64,000 bases of DNA from JABDMH01 sp050298535 (GCA_050298535.1 JBNKUI010000038.1:1-64000), one strand, 5' to 3'. Shown: positions 35,079 to 45,118, counted from the stretch's first letter. Numbers and translations are program-made. Notes: a model not told the origin generated them from the sequence alone.

Positions 35079-37844
35079 ATGATAATGACACTTCTACACC
35101 AAAAATACATCGCTGTTGGTGTCAGACCTTTTCTGATTCCTTTATTAATTATTATATCAATTTATCTTCCACAAAATTCCTTTTCCCAGACTGTCCTGAA
35201 TACGCCCATTACCGGGACATTTGATAATCTCACAGTGATTGAGTTTTTGGAAATTCTCGAAAATAGAATGGATATTCGCATTTATTATGACCCGGGGAAA
35301 ATTCCCTTTTACAGACATTCCTATGTTTTTGAGAAGGAACCTCTCTACCAGGCAATGGATAAATTCCTAAGAGGAAGTACACTTGACCTCATAAAATACC
35401 AGGATCATTTGCTTATTGCCGAGAAGAGCCACATTACGGCAGAAATCATTGAGGAATTATTATCGAAATGGGAAGATGGAACTTTTGAAAAACCATTAAT
35501 TTCCGACGCAGAGGTGATGCCAGTAATTTTTGGTGACTCTCTCCAACCAGACTTAGGTACGGTAACATTGAAGGGGAAAATTGTTGATAAATACACGGGA
35601 GATCCCATCATCGGTGCTGTACTGAAAGACCAAGAAAGCGATAACGGAACCACCACCGATGAAAATGGAGTGTACGAATTAATGGCAGCACCGGGTCGAT
35701 ACCTAATTGATGTCAGCTATTTGGGGTATCAGAATATTGAGTTGCATATTGGTTGGTATACCTCCGGCTCCCTGAATCTCGACATGGAAGTGTTTGCCTT
35801 GAATCTGTCGGAGGTGGTAGTGGAAGCTTCGGCAACACAGGACAAGGTCTCTGAAACCCAAATTGGCATTGAGATGATTAGTACCCGTGAGATTCGTGAA
35901 CTACCTTCCTTATTGGGGGAAGCGGATGTCTTAAAAAGTATTGAAAGACTACCCGGTGTCAATACAGTGAGCGAAGCCAGTGCCGGCTTTAATGTGCGGG
36001 GTGGCAATATTGATCAAAACCTGATCCTGCTGGATGACGCCATTTTATTTAACGCCAGTCACGCACTTGGATTCTTTTCTATTTTTAATCCGGATGCTGT
36101 GCGAAATGTCACCTTACATAAAGGCAATATTCCTGCCCGATATGGCGGTCGACTTTCATCGGTCCTGAATGTAGACCTCAAGGATGGCAAAATGACCCAA
36201 TGGCATGGGGGAGGAGCCATCAGCCTTGCCAGCGCCCGATTCACTGCCGAAGGGCCGGTTTCAGATAAAACCAGTCTGGTACTTGGTGCAAGGTCGTCCT
36301 ACTCAAACTGGTTATTGAGCCTGTTTAAAAATCCTAATATTCGCAATAGTCGATTTTATTTTAATGACTTTGTGGCTAAAGTATCGCACCGTTTGTCGGA
36401 GAAAAACTTTTTGAGCCTTACCGGCTATTCTAGCAATGACAACTTTCGATTTTCAGATGAATTTGGCTATGAGTGGGCTACTCGTCTTGCTTCATTAAAA
36501 TGGAGATATTTGATCAATAGTGAGGTGTCGATATCCAGTAATTTTTCTGTCGGAAAGTATCAGAGTGTCCAGTTTATTCCGACTGGTGATCTTGCATCCG
36601 ATCTGCAAAATGGTATTGGCTATCAAAAATTATCTTCCAACCTCAGTTACCAGACAGAATCGCATTTTATTAACCTGGGACTGGAAGGAATCAGTTATCA
36701 AATGGACCCGGAGGTGATCACGCCCCGGAATTCATCATCTGACATTGCTTCTGAGGAAGTACGAAAAAATAAAGCCTTAGAATTAGCACTGTATGCTAAT
36801 GACGAATTAAAACTTTCCAACTTTATATCAATATCCTACGGACTCCGGCTGGGTCATTTTATATCGCTGGGACCCTCTGAGTTGCGATCATATGATCCTG
36901 AAAAGCCTAAATCTGAGGCCTCGGTACTTACTTCCAAAACCATCGGCAATAATAAAAAAGAGAGCTCGTACACGACCCTGGAACCGAGAATTTCTGCCAA
37001 TATAAAGTTGGGTGCCGACAAGTCTGTCAAACTCTCATATAATCGGGTCAATCAATTCCTTCATTTAATAAGTAATACAGTGAATCCCACTCCAGTGGAT
37101 GTCTGGCAGCTTACAAATTCGTATTTCAAGCCCGAGATTGGTAATAACTATTCCCTAGGTTTTTTCCAAAATATTAATGAGAGCTGGAATTATTCGGTGG
37201 AGGGATTTTATAAAAGTATTGACCAGTTTCCACAATTCAAAGACTTTGCCGAATTGCAGCTCAATGATTTCATTGAAACCCAACTGATCCTCGGCAATGC
37301 ACGATCATATGGAGTCGAGTTTGGCTTGGAACGAAAGACTGGTAATCTGACCGGTACTATTGCCTATACATATAGCCGAAGCGAAGTACAGACAACAGGT
37401 ACCTTTCAGGAAGAGATAATCAATAGTAATGATTGGTATCCCGTCCATTTTGACCAGCCACATCAACTCAATTTTCAACTTCAATGGAATATTGATCCAA
37501 TTCAGAAACTCTATGTGGGGTTTACCTATAAGTCGGGAAGGCCAATCACCGTTCCGATTGCGAGTTATCCGGTGCAGGATGTGTTGATTACGCACTATTC
37601 AGATCGTAACCAGTTCAGAGTTCCCTATTTTCAGCGTATTGACTTTGGCTACACCATTGATCGAAGTCAGGCTAAGTTAAAGGGGCTGAAGAGTACCTTC
37701 GCACTGTCATTGATCAATCTGCTGGGAAGAAGTAATCCATATACCATTTATTTCAGGAGAGACAATCTCAATATCCAACGATCTTATAAATTATCGATCC
37801 TTGGTACATTATTTCCCTCTCTGAATTGGAACTTTCATTTTTAA
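35079..37844 (+). CDS. TonB-dependent receptor with N-terminal STN-like domain, DUF4249-associated type
   Basis: The 921-residue outer-membrane receptor carries a signal peptide (to about residue 36, QNSFSQ). An STN/secretin-like domain follows (FDNLTVIEFLEILENRMDI, about 45-115), then a carboxypeptidase-regulatory-like domain (LKGKIVDKYTGDPIIGAVL, about 165-245). The plug has RLPGVNTVSEASAGFNVRGG, and a barrel ends in aromatic residues (NWNFHF). STN domains often mark receptors that also signal through FecR-type anti-sigma factors, but no such gene is adjacent. The next gene, 27 bases on, encodes the DUF4249 lipoprotein that habitually partners this receptor class. The substrate is unknown. 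Confidence 0.92.
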   Translation: MIMTLLHQKYIAVGVRPFLIPLLIIISIYLPQNSFSQTVLNTPITGTFDNLTVIEFLEILENRMDIRIYYDPGKIPFYRHSYVFEKEPLYQAMDKFLRGSTLDLIKYQDHLLIAEKSHITAEIIEELLSKWEDGTFEKPLISDAEVMPVIFGDSLQPDLGTVTLKGKIVDKYTGDPIIGAVLKDQESDNGTTTDENGVYELMAAPGRYLIDVSYLGYQNIELHIGWYTSGSLNLDMEVFALNLSEVVVEASATQDKVSETQIGIEMISTREIRELPSLLGEADVLKSIERLPGVNTVSEASAGFNVRGGNIDQNLILLDDAILFNASHALGFFSIFNPDAVRNVTLHKGNIPARYGGRLSSVLNVDLKDGKMTQWHGGGAISLASARFTAEGPVSDKTSLVLGARSSYSNWLLSLFKNPNIRNSRFYFNDFVAKVSHRLSEKNFLSLTGYSSNDNFRFSDEFGYEWATRLASLKWRYLINSEVSISSNFSVGKYQSVQFIPTGDLASDLQNGIGYQKLSSNLSYQTESHFINLGLEGISYQMDPEVITPRNSSSDIASEEVRKNKALELALYANDELKLSNFISISYGLRLGHFISLGPSELRSYDPEKPKSEASVLTSKTIGNNKKESSYTTLEPRISANIKLGADKSVKLSYNRVNQFLHLISNTVNPTPVDVWQLTNSYFKPEIGNNYSLGFFQNINESWNYSVEGFYKSIDQFPQFKDFAELQLNDFIETQLILGNARSYGVEFGLERKTGNLTGTIAYTYSRSEVQTTGTFQEEIINSNDWYPVHFDQPHQLNFQLQWNIDPIQKLYVGFTYKSGRPITVPIASYPVQDVLITHYSDRNQFRVPYFQRIDFGYTIDRSQAKLKGLKSTFALSLINLLGRSNPYTIYFRRDNLNIQRSYKLSILGTLFPSLNWNFHF

Positions 37845-37870
37845 ATCGAATAAATGCGTAATAAATTATT

Positions 37871-38926
37871 TTGAGAATCTATATATGCATATTTTTTGCT
37901 GTCTTTCTATGCTCATGCGTGGAGGAAATTCAGTTTGAAAGCAAGGATGAAGTGGGCACCCTAGTAGTGGACGGTCTGCTGAGTACAAATACCGACTCCA
38001 ATCTGGTTTTTCTTCTGCGTACCAGTGATCTGATCAAGCAGGTTTTTCCTGCGGAAGAGGGGGCCCAAGTGGTACTGTTTGATGGTGAAGGCAATAGTGA
38101 ACAGTACGAGGACCTCGGACAGGGAAAATATCACTTGACAGGAAAGAACATTGAAGTAAAAGTAGGGGGTACCTATTTTATTGAAATATCTACTCGCGAT
38201 GGACAGCACTATCGATCTGAAGATGAAACTATCATATCTGTCCCTGAAATCGACAGTTTGGTTTTCGATTTTTCTATTGAGGATATTATCAACCGTGAAA
38301 CTCTGGTACAGGAGAAGAGCTTTTTCAATATGTATGTAGATGGAAGAATACCAGGAGATAATGGTCAGACCTTTCTTAAGTGGGATGTGGAGCATGTATA
38401 TCAGGTAGCAGAGATTGAGTGTTCTCCATTGGTTGCACCCAAACCCTGCTACGTCACACGAAAAGTCAATAATAATCAAATATTTACGCTTGACGGTGAA
38501 GAATATATCGGTGGTGCTACCTATCACATACCCGTTATCCACCAGGAGCTCGATTATGCCTTCGGGTTAGTAGCCTCTTTCTATGTGTCCCAAAAATCAT
38601 TGACCCGGGATGCATATCAGTATTGGGAAAAAATAAAGCAGATACTGGTCAATGGCGGTACTATATTTGATGCTCCTCCTGCTCCTGTGGTGGGTAATGT
38701 AGTGTGCATTTCTGAGCCCGGACAGGAGGTATTAGGTTACTTCAGTGCCGTAGATGAAAAAAAGAAGGTCACTTTGATTACACGTGGAGATTTGGTGGAC
38801 CCGTTTTACGAATTGCCTCTCTGTGGTAGCCTCGGAAATTTACCAGCCGACATTGACTTCAGAGTTTGTTGTAACTGCCTTACGTTAGACAATAGTACAC
38901 GTACTCGACCAAGTTACTGGCCATGA
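37871..38926 (+). CDS. DUF4249 family lipoprotein
   Basis: DUF4249 proteins are outer-membrane-associated lipoproteins encoded next to TonB-dependent receptors, as here. The 351 residues have a lipobox (FLCSC), followed by VEEIQFESKDEVGTLVVDGLL and GAQVVLFDGEGN, both typical of the family. The only start in this frame is a TTG at 37871. An ATG at 37854 would give a better leader (MRNKLFLRIYICIFF) but is one base out of frame, in a run of four T (37869-37872). The gene may therefore use TTG, or a T may be missing from the sequence. Confidence 0.85.
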   Translation: MRIYICIFFAVFLCSCVEEIQFESKDEVGTLVVDGLLSTNTDSNLVFLLRTSDLIKQVFPAEEGAQVVLFDGEGNSEQYEDLGQGKYHLTGKNIEVKVGGTYFIEISTRDGQHYRSEDETIISVPEIDSLVFDFSIEDIINRETLVQEKSFFNMYVDGRIPGDNGQTFLKWDVEHVYQVAEIECSPLVAPKPCYVTRKVNNNQIFTLDGEEYIGGATYHIPVIHQELDYAFGLVASFYVSQKSLTRDAYQYWEKIKQILVNGGTIFDAPPAPVVGNVVCISEPGQEVLGYFSAVDEKKKVTLITRGDLVDPFYELPLCGSLGNLPADIDFRVCCNCLTLDNSTRTRPSYWP

Positions 38927-39194
38927 AATTTATGTACTTGTCAAATATCCGTATCCTAATATTTTATCAGGAAGTTCGTCTTTGTGATACACGTGTGTAG
39001 GATTTGAGCTCCCGTTAATTCTACATGTATCGATGTTTCAGTTCGAAGCAATTTTTTCTAGGATATCTTCGCTATCTACATCTCTCATCTACACTAGGGG
39101 TTGGTCCATAGAATTCTAAGACGGAGCGAACAAACAGGGTACTCGTGAGGTTTGATTTTTACTTTTCTTAGCGTTGTATAAACTTTATCGGAAA

Positions 39195-39881
39195 ATGATC
39201 AAGAAAGATCCCGTTCAGATAGTTGAGGTTTCTGCTTCATCCTGGAAAAAAGATATTACAGAGAAGTCCTTTGTTAGGAAAATCCTCCATGGTTTGATCT
39301 TAGTGCTTCCTGTAGCAATTTTGATATTTCTGATATCCATTCTGTTTAATCTCCTAATCGGGATATTAATGCCACTCAGTACTGTATTAAATGCGGGGAG
39401 TGAGGAACCCGGTCTTTTGATGCATGTAATTTCAGCTGCCATTCTCGTTTCTCTTCTTTATTTCCTGGGTGATCAAACGCTCGGACGAAAGGGCAAGGGA
39501 ATATTTCACCATTTTGAAGAAAACTTCTTAGTGAAAATACCTCTTTATTCGACCATCAGAGATTTAGTTCGGCAATTTACCGGAGTGAAAGAGATGCCTT
39601 TTGCACAGGTTTGCCTGATAGATCCCTTTGGAAATGGAGTTCTGATGACGGGGTTCATTAGTGATCGCTATGAAGAGGATTTCTATACGGTCTTTGTTCC
39701 TACGGCACCAAATCCAACCAATGGAAATATTTATCACGTACCGGCAGAAAAAATAAGATTACTAGACATAAGTACGGAGACTGCGATGAGGACTATAGTG
39801 GGGATGGGAGCAGGATCATCTTGCCTCTATAATGTAAAGGGCATGAAGGATTTAAGCCTAACGTCGGCAGAAAGTAAATAA
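39195..39881 (+). CDS. DUF502 family membrane protein
   Basis: This 228-residue protein has two membrane helices (about 30-60 and 75-95), with GDQTLGRKGKG after the second. A conserved DUF502 soluble part follows (ENFLVKIPLYSTIRDLVRQF, then VFVPTAPNPTNGNIYHVP). The family is widespread, and its function is unclear. I chose the ATG at 39195; an in-frame TTG at 39174 is possible. It is not in an obvious operon. Confidence 0.85.
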   Translation: MIKKDPVQIVEVSASSWKKDITEKSFVRKILHGLILVLPVAILIFLISILFNLLIGILMPLSTVLNAGSEEPGLLMHVISAAILVSLLYFLGDQTLGRKGKGIFHHFEENFLVKIPLYSTIRDLVRQFTGVKEMPFAQVCLIDPFGNGVLMTGFISDRYEEDFYTVFVPTAPNPTNGNIYHVPAEKIRLLDISTETAMRTIVGMGAGSSCLYNVKGMKDLSLTSAESK

Positions 39882-40405
39882 CGAAAGGTAGTTTCATTTG
39901 AAAATGCCACAGCGGATTCTGTGATGATCTAAGCAAGAGAACAGGCAGTCAGGTTCTTTGATGTTAATGCGGTAGCGTTGCGAATTGTAAATAGGTCTAG
40001 TATGAAACGTAGTTATTTTGTGCCAAGACAATGAAGCAGAATCGCGCATAGCCGAAGCTGCATAAGCTTTCTGATGCCTTTCCCGCACTTTGCTGCGGGG
40101 ATGAAGTATTGGTGCAAAAGAAACCAATTGATGCACTCGATTTAAATGTTACAGTCCACTAGGTGTCCTTTAGAGCTTTTGACACTGACTCGTTCTAAAT
40201 AAGGTAATCATTACCAGCTTTTAAATTGAAGCAATGAAAGCCTCTTCAAAGGGGCAAGTTTGGTCAGAATCTTCGATTCTGCCAGCAAACTGGGGGATGA
40301 TGCACCTTTTAAATCTGGAACAATGTAAGTAGATAGAAGTGAGCTTTCATCCTTTACCAATGTTCCCATAAGAAAACGAGTATTCCATCGTTTTCTACTT
40401 ATACC
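39882..40405 (+). other. Non-coding region with several RNA-like hairpins
   Basis: No gene is supported in these 524 bases. Hairpins are visible at 40082-40099 (CCCGCA/TGCGGG) and 40265-40281 (CAGAATC-TTC-GATTCTG). The second is extended outward by GG/CC and GTTT/AAAC pairs to about 40258-40290 with bulges. A third hairpin abuts the next gene (listed separately). This density of structure could mean a regulatory leader or an RNA gene, but I recognise no family. Confidence 0.35.
40371..40396 (+). promoter_or_regulatory. Perfect hairpin next to the phosphoesterase start codon
   Basis: AGAAAACGA (40371-40379) pairs with TCGTTTTCT (40388-40396) across an 8-base loop, and ends 9 bases before the ATG at 40406. 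In mRNA it would fold over the ribosome-binding region; in DNA it could be an operator. Which of these applies is inference. Confidence 0.4.
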
Positions 40406-41521
40406 ATGCGCTACATCTCAGTACTAATAGTGTCAATTGTATGCTGTGGAGTCTTATGCACTCAGTTATTGGTTCCTAAGAATGTTGAAGCAGCATCCAG
40501 CAAGATTTCAGATTATTATTCATTCTTCGTTGCTGGTCACACATACGCCTGGAAGGGATTAAACAAAGGTTTCGTTGAGAAATTTGAGTACATAAAAAGT
40601 CGTCCGGAGATACAGTTTGGCGTCTTCACTGGAGATATGGTTGCATCGAATCCAAAGGCAAGCAACTGGGATCTTGTTGACAGGGATGTCAAGAAACTTG
40701 GCTTACCCGTTTTTTTCTCCGTAGGTAATCATGATGTGGAAAATAGTCTTCTGTTTGATGAGAGATACGGAGATACCTACTATAGTTTTTTCTTTGAGCG
40801 TGACTTGTTCATTGTGCTGGACCCTAATATTGATCATTGGAATATCAGTGATGAGCAGTTAGAATTCTTGGTTACTGTGTTGAGGAATTATGCATCAAAA
40901 TCAAGACATATTTTTGTGTTCTTTCATCAACTGATTTGGTGGGAACCCGATACCAAATATGCTCAGATTATTCCAAATTCAATGGCAGGTAGAGCTGACA
41001 GTGTTAATTTTTGGACGGAAATAGCACCCCTGTTTCATGACTTATCCAATAGGGTCTACATGTTTGCTGGCGACGTAGGAGCAGGTGAATGGAGTAGTGA
41101 CTTTATGTTTGATGAATATGAAAATATTACACTCACGGCTAGTGGAATGGGAGAGAGTGTTGGCGATAATTTTTTAATCATTAATGTGGATTCCAGTGAG
41201 AATGTAGGGTTTGAATTAATTTGTTTAAACAATCAAGTTTTAGATTGTTTTGGTGAAATAGAGAATTATAATCTCTCTGCTCTTAGTGATCAGGTAGAGC
41301 AATCAGAAAAGGTCATACGGGACCCATCTGATAGTATTTCCTCTGGGGAGAAAATGAAGAGTTCATGGATTACCGTCTACGGTTTGGCAGGTGAAAAGCT
41401 GGAATATGGTTCGGTAAAGGGAGATCTTGCCTCACTCATTTCAATCCTGGAATCAGGTACCTATATCTATATTATGGAAGATGAAGTCATAGATCAAATA
41501 GGACGGTTTGTAGTGATTTAA
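40406..41521 (+). CDS. Exported calcineurin-like phosphoesterase with probable T9SS tail
   Basis: The 371-residue product has a signal peptide (about 1-29) and metallophosphoesterase motifs GDMV (D77), GNHDV (N108, H109), FFHQLIWW (about 172) and FAGDVGA (about 222). The first family motif, usually DxH, is reduced to AGHTY (43-47), so one metal ligand appears to be missing. The last 70 residues (ITVYGLAGEKL, ISILESGTYIYIM) resemble a T9SS type A sorting domain. It may be a secreted phosphatase or phosphodiesterase of unknown substrate. It is convergent with the sugar dehydrogenase gene; two palindromes ATCTAGAT (41546-41563) lie between them. Confidence 0.72.
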   Translation: MRYISVLIVSIVCCGVLCTQLLVPKNVEAASSKISDYYSFFVAGHTYAWKGLNKGFVEKFEYIKSRPEIQFGVFTGDMVASNPKASNWDLVDRDVKKLGLPVFFSVGNHDVENSLLFDERYGDTYYSFFFERDLFIVLDPNIDHWNISDEQLEFLVTVLRNYASKSRHIFVFFHQLIWWEPDTKYAQIIPNSMAGRADSVNFWTEIAPLFHDLSNRVYMFAGDVGAGEWSSDFMFDEYENITLTASGMGESVGDNFLIINVDSSENVGFELICLNNQVLDCFGEIENYNLSALSDQVEQSEKVIRDPSDSISSGEKMKSSWITVYGLAGEKLEYGSVKGDLASLISILESGTYIYIMEDEVIDQIGRFVVI

Positions 41522-41582
41522 GTCAGTCAAATTATCAATTTCATGATCTAGATTGATCTAGATAGATAAAAAATAGGTCCAG

Positions 41583-44099
41583 CTACTCCTTCAAAATAGT
41601 ATGCGAGTAAGCCTCCCCATTTTCATCCGTAATAATCAGATAATAAATGCCTGTCCGTAAATTACGAAGGGAAATATGCTTTAGAGGTACCTCGCTAAAG
41701 GGAGCATGACGCTGCTGTAAGACAGTCTGACCCGAGAGATTTATCAATGCGATGTGAATCTGTCCAGTACCTGCACGGGTCCTAAATATATGGAGTTCTT
41801 CCTTTGTCGGATTAGGAAAAATATGATAACCCGCATCCATATCCGCTTCCAGAGTAGGATCCGGATGTATCGTTACTGCATCTGTGCTCGAAAGTCCCAG
41901 GGGATCCGTCACGGTGAGTTTTATGTTATATGCATGACGCTCGGATTCACTACTGGGTATGGCATATAATGAAACAGCACTGAGTCTACTCGTGTCGGTA
42001 AACTCCAGATGGGAGTGATCATTGTGTATGAGGGTTACTTCCCAGTTATAAGAAAGATCCTCTACCTTGTGCTCTGCGTCTTCGACCTTGGCCGATAGCC
42101 GATAGAGAAGGAGGTCATTGGACAGAGAATATTTATCCCCATCCGCGATATTTAAGATTTTCGCATCAGGAGGTGTGTTATTTAGAGATATATGAACCCT
42201 TGCTATGTCCGTTTGGCCTTCGGCATCCGTGACAATTAATGTCAGTTCTTTATTTACCGGGCCGTGGTTTTCCGATTCGATAAAAATAGTGGTATCGATA
42301 TTGTTTGAAAAGGGTTGTTGATCTATTTGCCATTGATAGGAGATAGTCTCACCTTGAGGATCAAAGGAACTTGCTCCTGAGATATTTACGGAGAAAGGAG
42401 GTGCCCCAAATAATTTATCTACTTCAATATTTGCAACCGGTTTTGGATTGCCTCCAAAAGAAATACGTCGTAACTGATTTGTGATGGGTGACTGGCTATA
42501 GTCTAGTGTGAAATAATATAATTTTCCATCAAATGGATTAAAACGAAGGTGCACCAGAGGCCCAATACTATCATTAAAGCTAATAATGTCATGAATTTCG
42601 TCCAAACCGTGAGTGTCATATCGAAAGCCCTTCAGCCAACCGAAGTAGTCACCGTGAAAATACACATCCTGGTACTCGGCCGGGAAATTAGACCCACGTA
42701 CAAAATCACCGGTAATGCTGCTATTTCCATGAAAAGGATTTACTCGAATGGGAGAGGAGTGTTCTATCGATGAGACCCGGGTTAATTCTCCTCCGGCAGC
42801 ATAGGTTGGGAAGAATGTCTCCTCTTTGTGTTTTGGCTCATTCCCCCAGGTGATGGCCGGCGCCTCATGTGTGAAAAGAGGTAGGCCTTCTCCTAGCTTT
42901 TGTGTGGAGTCACAGGGATTGGTCCATGAATTAGTGTGCTGGCGATTAGGTTGTTTCAGGAGGTCATTAAAGGCCAGGTGTTTTTCCGGACAACCAGCGG
43001 TAGCAGAAAGAGGGTTGATGGCATCCGGGTTGAGGGTCTGTTGAGGATAATAGTCTTTGTTCGAAAGGATACCTTCGTAGGAGGGCCATCCAAAATTCAT
43101 GGCAGGGCCTTGCACGATATTTAACTCCTCGTAAAAATAGCTACCCACATCTCCGAAATAAATGACACCGGGCTTTCCATCCGCTGGATTTTCACTGCCG
43201 GATCCTGGTCTGACCACCATGCGGTATGGATTTCGGATGCCCAAAGACCATATTTTGCTTTTTGTCGAATTTGGGTCTGAATTATCATAGAAAGGATTGC
43301 TTTGCAGGCCGGCACCGGTTTCTGCATCTATTCGTAAGATTTTTCCTCCCAGGCTGGAAAGTGATTGTGCCCGGTAAGATCCCAGATTGTGAGACTCACT
43401 TACAAATCCTTCTACGATACCCATACTGTCAAAGCCATTCCGAGGGTAGTCCTTACCCCCCGTATAGGCGCCAATCCATGAATTGCCATCACCGGTCCCG
43501 ACCAGCAGGGTGCCGTCGGTACCAAATTCAAGTCCTCCAATACCATGTGCCGGTGCAAATACGGGGATTCCACTAGTCTTGTCTTCACCTAGTAGTATTT
43601 TTCGCGAGTCGAGGTCGATACTCGTAAAGGACTCAGTATCCATTGTGTATCTCGTGACTCGACCGATGGTCGCGTTTCGCCGCCCCAGTTTGGACCGGTT
43701 ATAGTCCGGAGTACCCGCGTATCGTAAATGATGTGGATCCACGATGTAAGCCAGGTATATGTAACCATTGTCTTTGAAATGGGGATCAATTGCAATATCG
43801 ATCAGTCCATGATCACCAAAATGGGCTACTTCTTCATTGATATCCAGAATGGGCTCATCCAGTAGCTTCTCATCAATGATGCCCCATAAAAGACCTTTGC
43901 GATCCCAGACATACCAAAGGCTCGAGTCCACAAACTCGATCCCAATCACTTCGTCCAAAGCATCCAATACCGTTTCGTCTGTGAAGTCATCGGGAAGCTG
44001 GGCTACAGTATTCCCGACAGTGATCAAGACAAAAAACAGGGTGAGACAGTATCCCAGGAAATTCCAGGACAGCACTCGAAGCAATGGCAGGTAATTCAA
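41583..44099 (-). CDS. Secreted PQQ-type sugar dehydrogenase (GSDH) with PKD-like domains and T9SS tail
   Basis: The 838-residue product starts with a signal peptide (to about residue 34, TVAQ). A six-bladed glucose/sorbosone dehydrogenase domain follows (about 40-530), with DIAIDPHFKDNGYIYLAY, GIGGLEFGTDGTLLVGTGDG and WSLGIRNPYRM. Two Ig/PKD-like domains (about 550-640 and 640-745) precede a classical T9SS type A sorting domain (YHIFPNPTKEELHI ... LRTGIYYLII). It would oxidise sugars or sugar-like groups outside the cell using PQQ, but the substrate is unknown. No PQQ synthesis genes are nearby. Confidence 0.9.
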   Translation of the reverse strand: MNYLPLLRVLSWNFLGYCLTLFFVLITVGNTVAQLPDDFTDETVLDALDEVIGIEFVDSSLWYVWDRKGLLWGIIDEKLLDEPILDINEEVAHFGDHGLIDIAIDPHFKDNGYIYLAYIVDPHHLRYAGTPDYNRSKLGRRNATIGRVTRYTMDTESFTSIDLDSRKILLGEDKTSGIPVFAPAHGIGGLEFGTDGTLLVGTGDGNSWIGAYTGGKDYPRNGFDSMGIVEGFVSESHNLGSYRAQSLSSLGGKILRIDAETGAGLQSNPFYDNSDPNSTKSKIWSLGIRNPYRMVVRPGSGSENPADGKPGVIYFGDVGSYFYEELNIVQGPAMNFGWPSYEGILSNKDYYPQQTLNPDAINPLSATAGCPEKHLAFNDLLKQPNRQHTNSWTNPCDSTQKLGEGLPLFTHEAPAITWGNEPKHKEETFFPTYAAGGELTRVSSIEHSSPIRVNPFHGNSSITGDFVRGSNFPAEYQDVYFHGDYFGWLKGFRYDTHGLDEIHDIISFNDSIGPLVHLRFNPFDGKLYYFTLDYSQSPITNQLRRISFGGNPKPVANIEVDKLFGAPPFSVNISGASSFDPQGETISYQWQIDQQPFSNNIDTTIFIESENHGPVNKELTLIVTDAEGQTDIARVHISLNNTPPDAKILNIADGDKYSLSNDLLLYRLSAKVEDAEHKVEDLSYNWEVTLIHNDHSHLEFTDTSRLSAVSLYAIPSSESERHAYNIKLTVTDPLGLSSTDAVTIHPDPTLEADMDAGYHIFPNPTKEELHIFRTRAGTGQIHIALINLSGQTVLQQRHAPFSEVPLKHISLRNLRTGIYYLIITDENGEAYSHTILKE

Positions 44100-44124
44100 A
44101 TCTAAAGAGTGTTTTGGTTACTTC

Positions 44125-44132
44125 CAAAGATA
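44125..44132 (-). promoter_or_regulatory. -7 box of the sugar dehydrogenase gene
   Basis: The minus strand reads TATCTTTG, a full match to TAnnTTTG, 26 bases before the ATG. A -33 TTG at the right spacing is not present. The rest of 44100-44428 has no gene. A doubtful, shortened relative of the palindromic repeat lies at about 44174-44222. Confidence 0.42.
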
Positions 44133-44428
44133 AAGAACTCACATAAAACATGTGTTAAATGTGTGGCGATCCTTGCTGACAATGTTGCTGTAACCGATGG
44201 CCTTGTCTCAGCATCATGTAGAGTCTATAAACTAATTAAAGTACCAAGATCAACGAAAAATAAGCGTATAGATCACTTGATTACAGAATGCTGATTTTCC
44301 TATATGAACGGATTGTGGTAAGATCTGAACGCTGCGTGTTAATGACCTATAAATAGCTTCCCTAACTTAGTAATGTTAGTTTCAAAGTTCAATTCTTCTA
44401 ATAATTTCTTAATCTAAAACCAAGTAAA

Positions 44429-45118
44429 ATGAAACACATTTCATTAGCCCTTTTTATGGCCTGTATTATCCAGTTTTCATGCACTAAAGATGATACATTC
44501 ATAAAGCAAGAAAAATCAGTGTCCGTTCAAAATTCTGGATTCACTACCCAGAACATAAGTAAAGCTGCAAATCGAACACATGCAAGTGTGGTGAATTTTG
44601 CAAACGGTGGTCAAGTTGTAGGCGATGCCACATTGGTCAGAAGCCCTAAGGGTCTCAGTTTTGATTTCTCCGCAAATGATTTAACGGAGGGTTACACGTA
44701 CACGATCTGGTTCGTAATCTGGAATAGCCCAGGAGAGTGTACAATTCCCAATCAATGTGGAGAAGGTGACTTAGGAAATGCTCAGGTACAAGTCGAAATT
44801 ATGTATGGCACCGGTCATGTAGTCGGCAAGTCAGGTGTAGGTCATTTTGGAGGTCACTTAAAAGTGGGTGATGTCTCCGGCAGTGCAAATGACCTTTTTG
44901 GATTGCCTTCTCCCGGCGGATTGTTGGACCCTATGGCAGCGGAAGTTCATATCGTATTAAGAAATCACGGACCAGCAATTCAGGGTGAAGTCAATGAGCA
45001 GATTGGTTCCTACGTTGGTGGTTGTGATAATTCATTCCCTCCCTTTACACAAATTCCAGATGAGGTGGGAGAATGTGGCGATACCCATGCCGCAATATTT
45101 GCCCCTCCGGCTGGATAG
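44429..45118 (+). CDS. Lipoprotein of unknown function
   Basis: The 229-residue product has a lipoprotein leader (FMACIIQFSC, Cys about 18). The body is rich in Gly, His and Asn, with TYTIWFVIWNSPGEC near 95-109, VGKSGVGHFGGHLKVG near 138 and VHIVLRNHGPAIQGEVNEQI. This looks like a compact beta-sandwich resembling a superoxide-dismutase or CHRD-like fold, but I cannot place it firmly. Four cysteines in the mature part could form disulfides. It is monocistronic, with a hairpin and T-tract after the stop. Confidence 0.6.
   Translation: MKHISLALFMACIIQFSCTKDDTFIKQEKSVSVQNSGFTTQNISKAANRTHASVVNFANGGQVVGDATLVRSPKGLSFDFSANDLTEGYTYTIWFVIWNSPGECTIPNQCGEGDLGNAQVQVEIMYGTGHVVGKSGVGHFGGHLKVGDVSGSANDLFGLPSPGGLLDPMAAEVHIVLRNHGPAIQGEVNEQIGSYVGGCDNSFPPFTQIPDEVGECGDTHAAIFAPPAG

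Noticed and set aside
41546..41563. Double palindrome ATCTAGAT as a bidirectional terminator
   Set aside because: AT-rich with a two-base loop and no T-tract on either side; not a convincing terminator.
44174..44222. Possible fourth copy of the palindromic repeat
   Set aside because: Only the ends (TGCTGAC and CAGCATC) agree and the length is shorter; too weak to list as a copy.
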